Assembly: GCF_000814845.2 (NCBI RefSeq)
Contig: NZ_CP010431.2
Span: 4,588,001-4,652,000, forward strand
Direction of reading: 5' to 3'
DNA: 64,000 nt
Origin: Pandoraea sputorum
GTDB taxonomy: Bacteria; Pseudomonadota; Gammaproteobacteria; Burkholderiales; Burkholderiaceae
Shown here: piece by piece, positions 61,892 to 64,000 of the stretch
Layout: each line of letters starts with the position of its first letter
How positions within the stretch are numbered: the first letter of the stretch is position 1
The notes under the pieces: model-generated
What the model was told of the DNA's origin: nothing
Seen by the model: the letters and a program-made list of their open reading frames with translations, nothing else
Databases searched by the model: none
Made by a program: the position numbers and the translations under genes

Positions 61892-63313
61892 GTGAATCAT
61901 CCCCATCTGCCGTTCGCCGCCAAGCGTCCGTTCCCCGACGCCTTGCTCACCGAGTTGCAAGCCCTGCTGGGCGAACGCGTGAGCACCAAGGAAGCGCTGC
62001 GCGAACATCACGGCCGGGACGAGTCTCCGTTTGACCCGATGTTGCCCGATGCAGTCGCTTTCGCGCACAGCACCGAAGAGGTCTCTCAGATCGTCAAACT
62101 CTGTGCGAAACACAACGTCCCCATCATCCCCTATGGCGCGGGCTCGTCGCTCGAAGGTCATCTGCTCGCGGTCGAAGGCGGTTTGTCGCTCGATCTGTCG
62201 GAGATGAACCAGATCGTTTCGATCAACGCCGAGGACCTGACGGTCACCACGCAGCCTGGCATTTCGCGCAAGGCGCTGAACGAAGCGCTGCGCGACACGG
62301 GCCTGTTCTTCCCGATCGATCCGGGCGCGGACGCCAGCATCGGCGGCATGTGCGCCACGCGCGCCTCGGGCACCAACGCCGTGCGTTACGGCACGATGCG
62401 CGAGAACGTGCTGGCCCTGACCGTGGTGCTCGCCGACGGCCGCATCATCCACACCGGCACGCGCGCACGCAAGTCGTCGGCGGGCTACGACCTCACGCGC
62501 CTGTTCGTGGGCAGCGAAGGCACACTGGGCATCATCACCGAAGCCACGGTGCGACTGTACCCGCAGCCCGAAGCTGTCTCTGCGGCGATCTGCTCGTTCC
62601 CGAGCATGACGGACGCCGTGAACTGCACCATCCAGACGATCCAGTTGGGCGTGCCTGTCGCACGCGTCGAATTCGTCGACGCGCTGGCCGTGCGTGCCAT
62701 CAACAAGCACTCCAAGCTGGACCTGCCGGAAACGCAAACGTTGTTCTTCGAATTCCACGGCAGCGAAGCCGGCGTGCAAGAACAGGCGCAGACGGTCGAG
62801 GAACTGGCCAAGGACAACGGCGGCACCGGTTTCGAGTGGGCCACGCGCACCGAAGACCGCAACCGTTTGTGGAGTGCGCGCCATAGCGCCTACTTCGCGA
62901 TGCTCCAGCTTCAGCCGGGCAGCCGTGCGGTGACGACGGACGTCTGCGTGCCGATCTCGCGTCTGGCCGAGTGCGTCGGCGAGACGGAAGAAGACCTGAA
63001 AGGCTCCTATCTGACGTGCCCGATCGTGGGCCACGTGGGCGACGGCAATTTCCACGTCGCGATTCTCATCGATCCGGACAAGCCGGCCGACATGGAAGAA
63101 GCCGAGCGCCTGAATCAGCGCATTGTCGAGCGCGCCATCCGCATGGGTGGCACCTGCACTGGCGAACATGGCGTCGGCCTGCACAAGATGGGCTTCCTCG
63201 TGACGGAACATGGCGAAGACGCCATCGACGTCATGCGCGCGATCAAGACATCGCTCGATCCGCACAATCTGCTCAATCCGGGCAAGATTTTCCGGTTGCG
63301 CGCCGCGGGCTGA
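61892..63313 (+). CDS. FAD-linked D-lactate dehydrogenase-like oxidase
   Basis: Flavoprotein of the vanillyl-alcohol-oxidase superfamily, 473 aa from GTG 61892, chosen for its strong SD. FAD-binding PYGAGSSLEGHLLAVEGGLSLDLS (about 78-101), PGADASIGGMCATRASGTNAVRYG (about 151-174), GSEGTLGIITEATVRLYPQPE, and the C-terminal FAD-oxidase_C motifs CPIVGHVGDGNFHVAI and GGTCTGEHGVGLHKM. This combination fits D-lactate dehydrogenase (cytochrome/LDHD type). The glcD gene follows after 7 nt, so lactate and glycolate oxidation appear co-expressed. Confidence 0.9.
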   Translation: MNHPHLPFAAKRPFPDALLTELQALLGERVSTKEALREHHGRDESPFDPMLPDAVAFAHSTEEVSQIVKLCAKHNVPIIPYGAGSSLEGHLLAVEGGLSLDLSEMNQIVSINAEDLTVTTQPGISRKALNEALRDTGLFFPIDPGADASIGGMCATRASGTNAVRYGTMRENVLALTVVLADGRIIHTGTRARKSSAGYDLTRLFVGSEGTLGIITEATVRLYPQPEAVSAAICSFPSMTDAVNCTIQTIQLGVPVARVEFVDALAVRAINKHSKLDLPETQTLFFEFHGSEAGVQEQAQTVEELAKDNGGTGFEWATRTEDRNRLWSARHSAYFAMLQLQPGSRAVTTDVCVPISRLAECVGETEEDLKGSYLTCPIVGHVGDGNFHVAILIDPDKPADMEEAERLNQRIVERAIRMGGTCTGEHGVGLHKMGFLVTEHGEDAIDVMRAIKTSLDPHNLLNPGKIFRLRAAG

Positions 63314-63320
63314 GCGCCGC

Positions 63321-64000
63321 ATGAACGCGCCCGTGACCCCGCAAGGCCAGTCCAACCCGTCCGGCGAAACGCCGGCGGGCATCGCGCCTGTCGACGCCGA
63401 AGCGCTGGCTGCACGCCAGCGTCAGTTGCTCGACGCGCTTGCCAGAATCCTGCCTCCGCGTTGCATCCTCCATCGTCGCGAGGACACCACGCCTTACGAG
63501 TGCGACGGCCTCGCCGCGTATCGCCGCGTGCCGCTCGCGGTCGTGTTGCCGGAATCCGAATCGCAGGTGCAGCGCATTTTGCAAGCGTGCCACCAGCTCG
63601 GCATTCCGGTGGTGCCGCGCGGTGCAGGCACGAGTTTGTCCGGCGGCGCGATGCCGATCTCGGACGGCCTGGTGCTCTCGCTCGCGAAGTTCAAGAAAAT
63701 CGTTGAAGTCGATCCGTATGCACGCACGGCGACGGTGCAGCCGGGCGTTCGCAATCTCGCGATCTCGGAAGCCGCTGCGCCCTATGGGCTGTACTACGCG
63801 CCCGATCCGTCGTCGCAGATCGCTTGCACCATCGGCGGCAATGTTGCGGAAAACTCCGGCGGCGTGCACTGCCTGAAGTACGGTTTGACGGTGCATAACG
63901 TGCTGCGGGTGCGCGCCATCACCATGTCGGGAGAAGCCATCGAATTCGGCTCGCTCGGCCCCGACGCGCCCGGACTCGATCTGCTATCGGTCTTCATCGG
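63321..64000 (+). CDS. glcD: Glycolate oxidase subunit GlcD, 3' end outside window
   Basis: FAD subunit of glycolate oxidase, about 226 codons visible from ATG 63321. A 25-residue Pro/Ala-rich lead is followed by LLDALARILPPRCILHRREDTTPYECDGLAAYRRVPLAVVLP, FAD motif VPRGAGTSLSGGAMPISDGLVLSL and PDPSSQIACTIGGNVAENSGGVHCLKYGLTVHNVL, the GlcD signature. Overlap-free, 7 nt after the D-LDH gene. GlcE and GlcF would be expected beyond the window. Confidence 0.92.
   Translation, partial: MNAPVTPQGQSNPSGETPAGIAPVDAEALAARQRQLLDALARILPPRCILHRREDTTPYECDGLAAYRRVPLAVVLPESESQVQRILQACHQLGIPVVPRGAGTSLSGGAMPISDGLVLSLAKFKKIVEVDPYARTATVQPGVRNLAISEAAAPYGLYYAPDPSSQIACTIGGNVAENSGGVHCLKYGLTVHNVLRVRAITMSGEAIEFGSLGPDAPGLDLLSVFI

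Noticed and set aside
61595..63382. 595-codon minus-strand frame over the D-lactate dehydrogenase gene
   Set aside because: Composition is Arg/His/Ala-rich without motifs; the plus strand has intact FAD-oxidase signatures.

Overview
The window is a chromosomal segment of a GC-rich betaproteobacterium of the order Burkholderiales, family Burkholderiaceae. The housekeeping gene order (queG-xerD, tsaE-amiC, mutL-miaA, purM/hda, pcnB-folK-dgk-panB, grpE-trx-dnaK-dnaJ, hemH-hslR, hrcA/nadK-recN, glnE/yhdP) suggests a Pandoraea- or Burkholderia-like genome. That placement is inference from gene content and protein style, not from a database match. I see no rRNA, tRNA, insertion sequence, prophage or CRISPR array. 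The segment reads as stable core genome with three accessory insertions.

Layout. 1-3.6 kb: a CS1/cable-type (alpha) fimbrial operon on the minus strand (chaperone, major pilin, usher), with the usher cut by the window edge. 3.8-14.4 kb: Cys-tRNA deacylase, an acyl-CoA synthetase, xerD-queG, tsaE-amiC, a DedA membrane protein and mutL-miaA. 14.6-22.3 kb: an accessory operon with a spermidine/putrescine-type ABC transporter, an M24-fold hydrolase and an amidohydrolase, then a LysR regulator of the OccR/NocR style; it looks like uptake and hydrolysis of a peptide- or opine-like compound. 22.4-28.7 kb: purM, hda, a HAD phosphatase, pcnB, folK, a deoxynucleoside kinase and panB. 28.8-33.9 kb: an OmpR/TctE-type two-component pair divergent from a nitrate/sulfonate/taurine-type ABC transporter. 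33.9-40.3 kb: the heat-shock operon region grpE, thioredoxin, dnaK, dnaJ and a fused pabB-pabC. 41-46.5 kb: hemH-hslR, a FecR/DUF6600-like protein with a collagen-like segment, and hrcA. 46.7-59.4 kb: nadK, recN, glnE, the very large AsmA-like yhdP, a nitrilase-fold amidase and tldD. 59.4-64 kb: aroG behind a leader-peptide attenuator, the cobalamin adenosyltransferase gene, a D-lactate dehydrogenase gene and the start of glcD.

The most interesting signal is regulatory. Upstream of aroG (DAHP synthase) there is a 26-codon leader peptide with a run of Phe and Tyr codons. It is followed by mutually exclusive RNA pairings ending in an intrinsic terminator, which is a complete attenuator by inspection. 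Other items: -10-like hexamers placed 6-7 bases before the ATG of seven housekeeping genes (possible leaderless mRNAs); two 14-bp operators ATGCWAATTTGCAT 30 bp apart before the accessory ABC operon; good sigma-32 promoters before grpE and dnaK; and a 26-bp dyad before the fimbrial operon.
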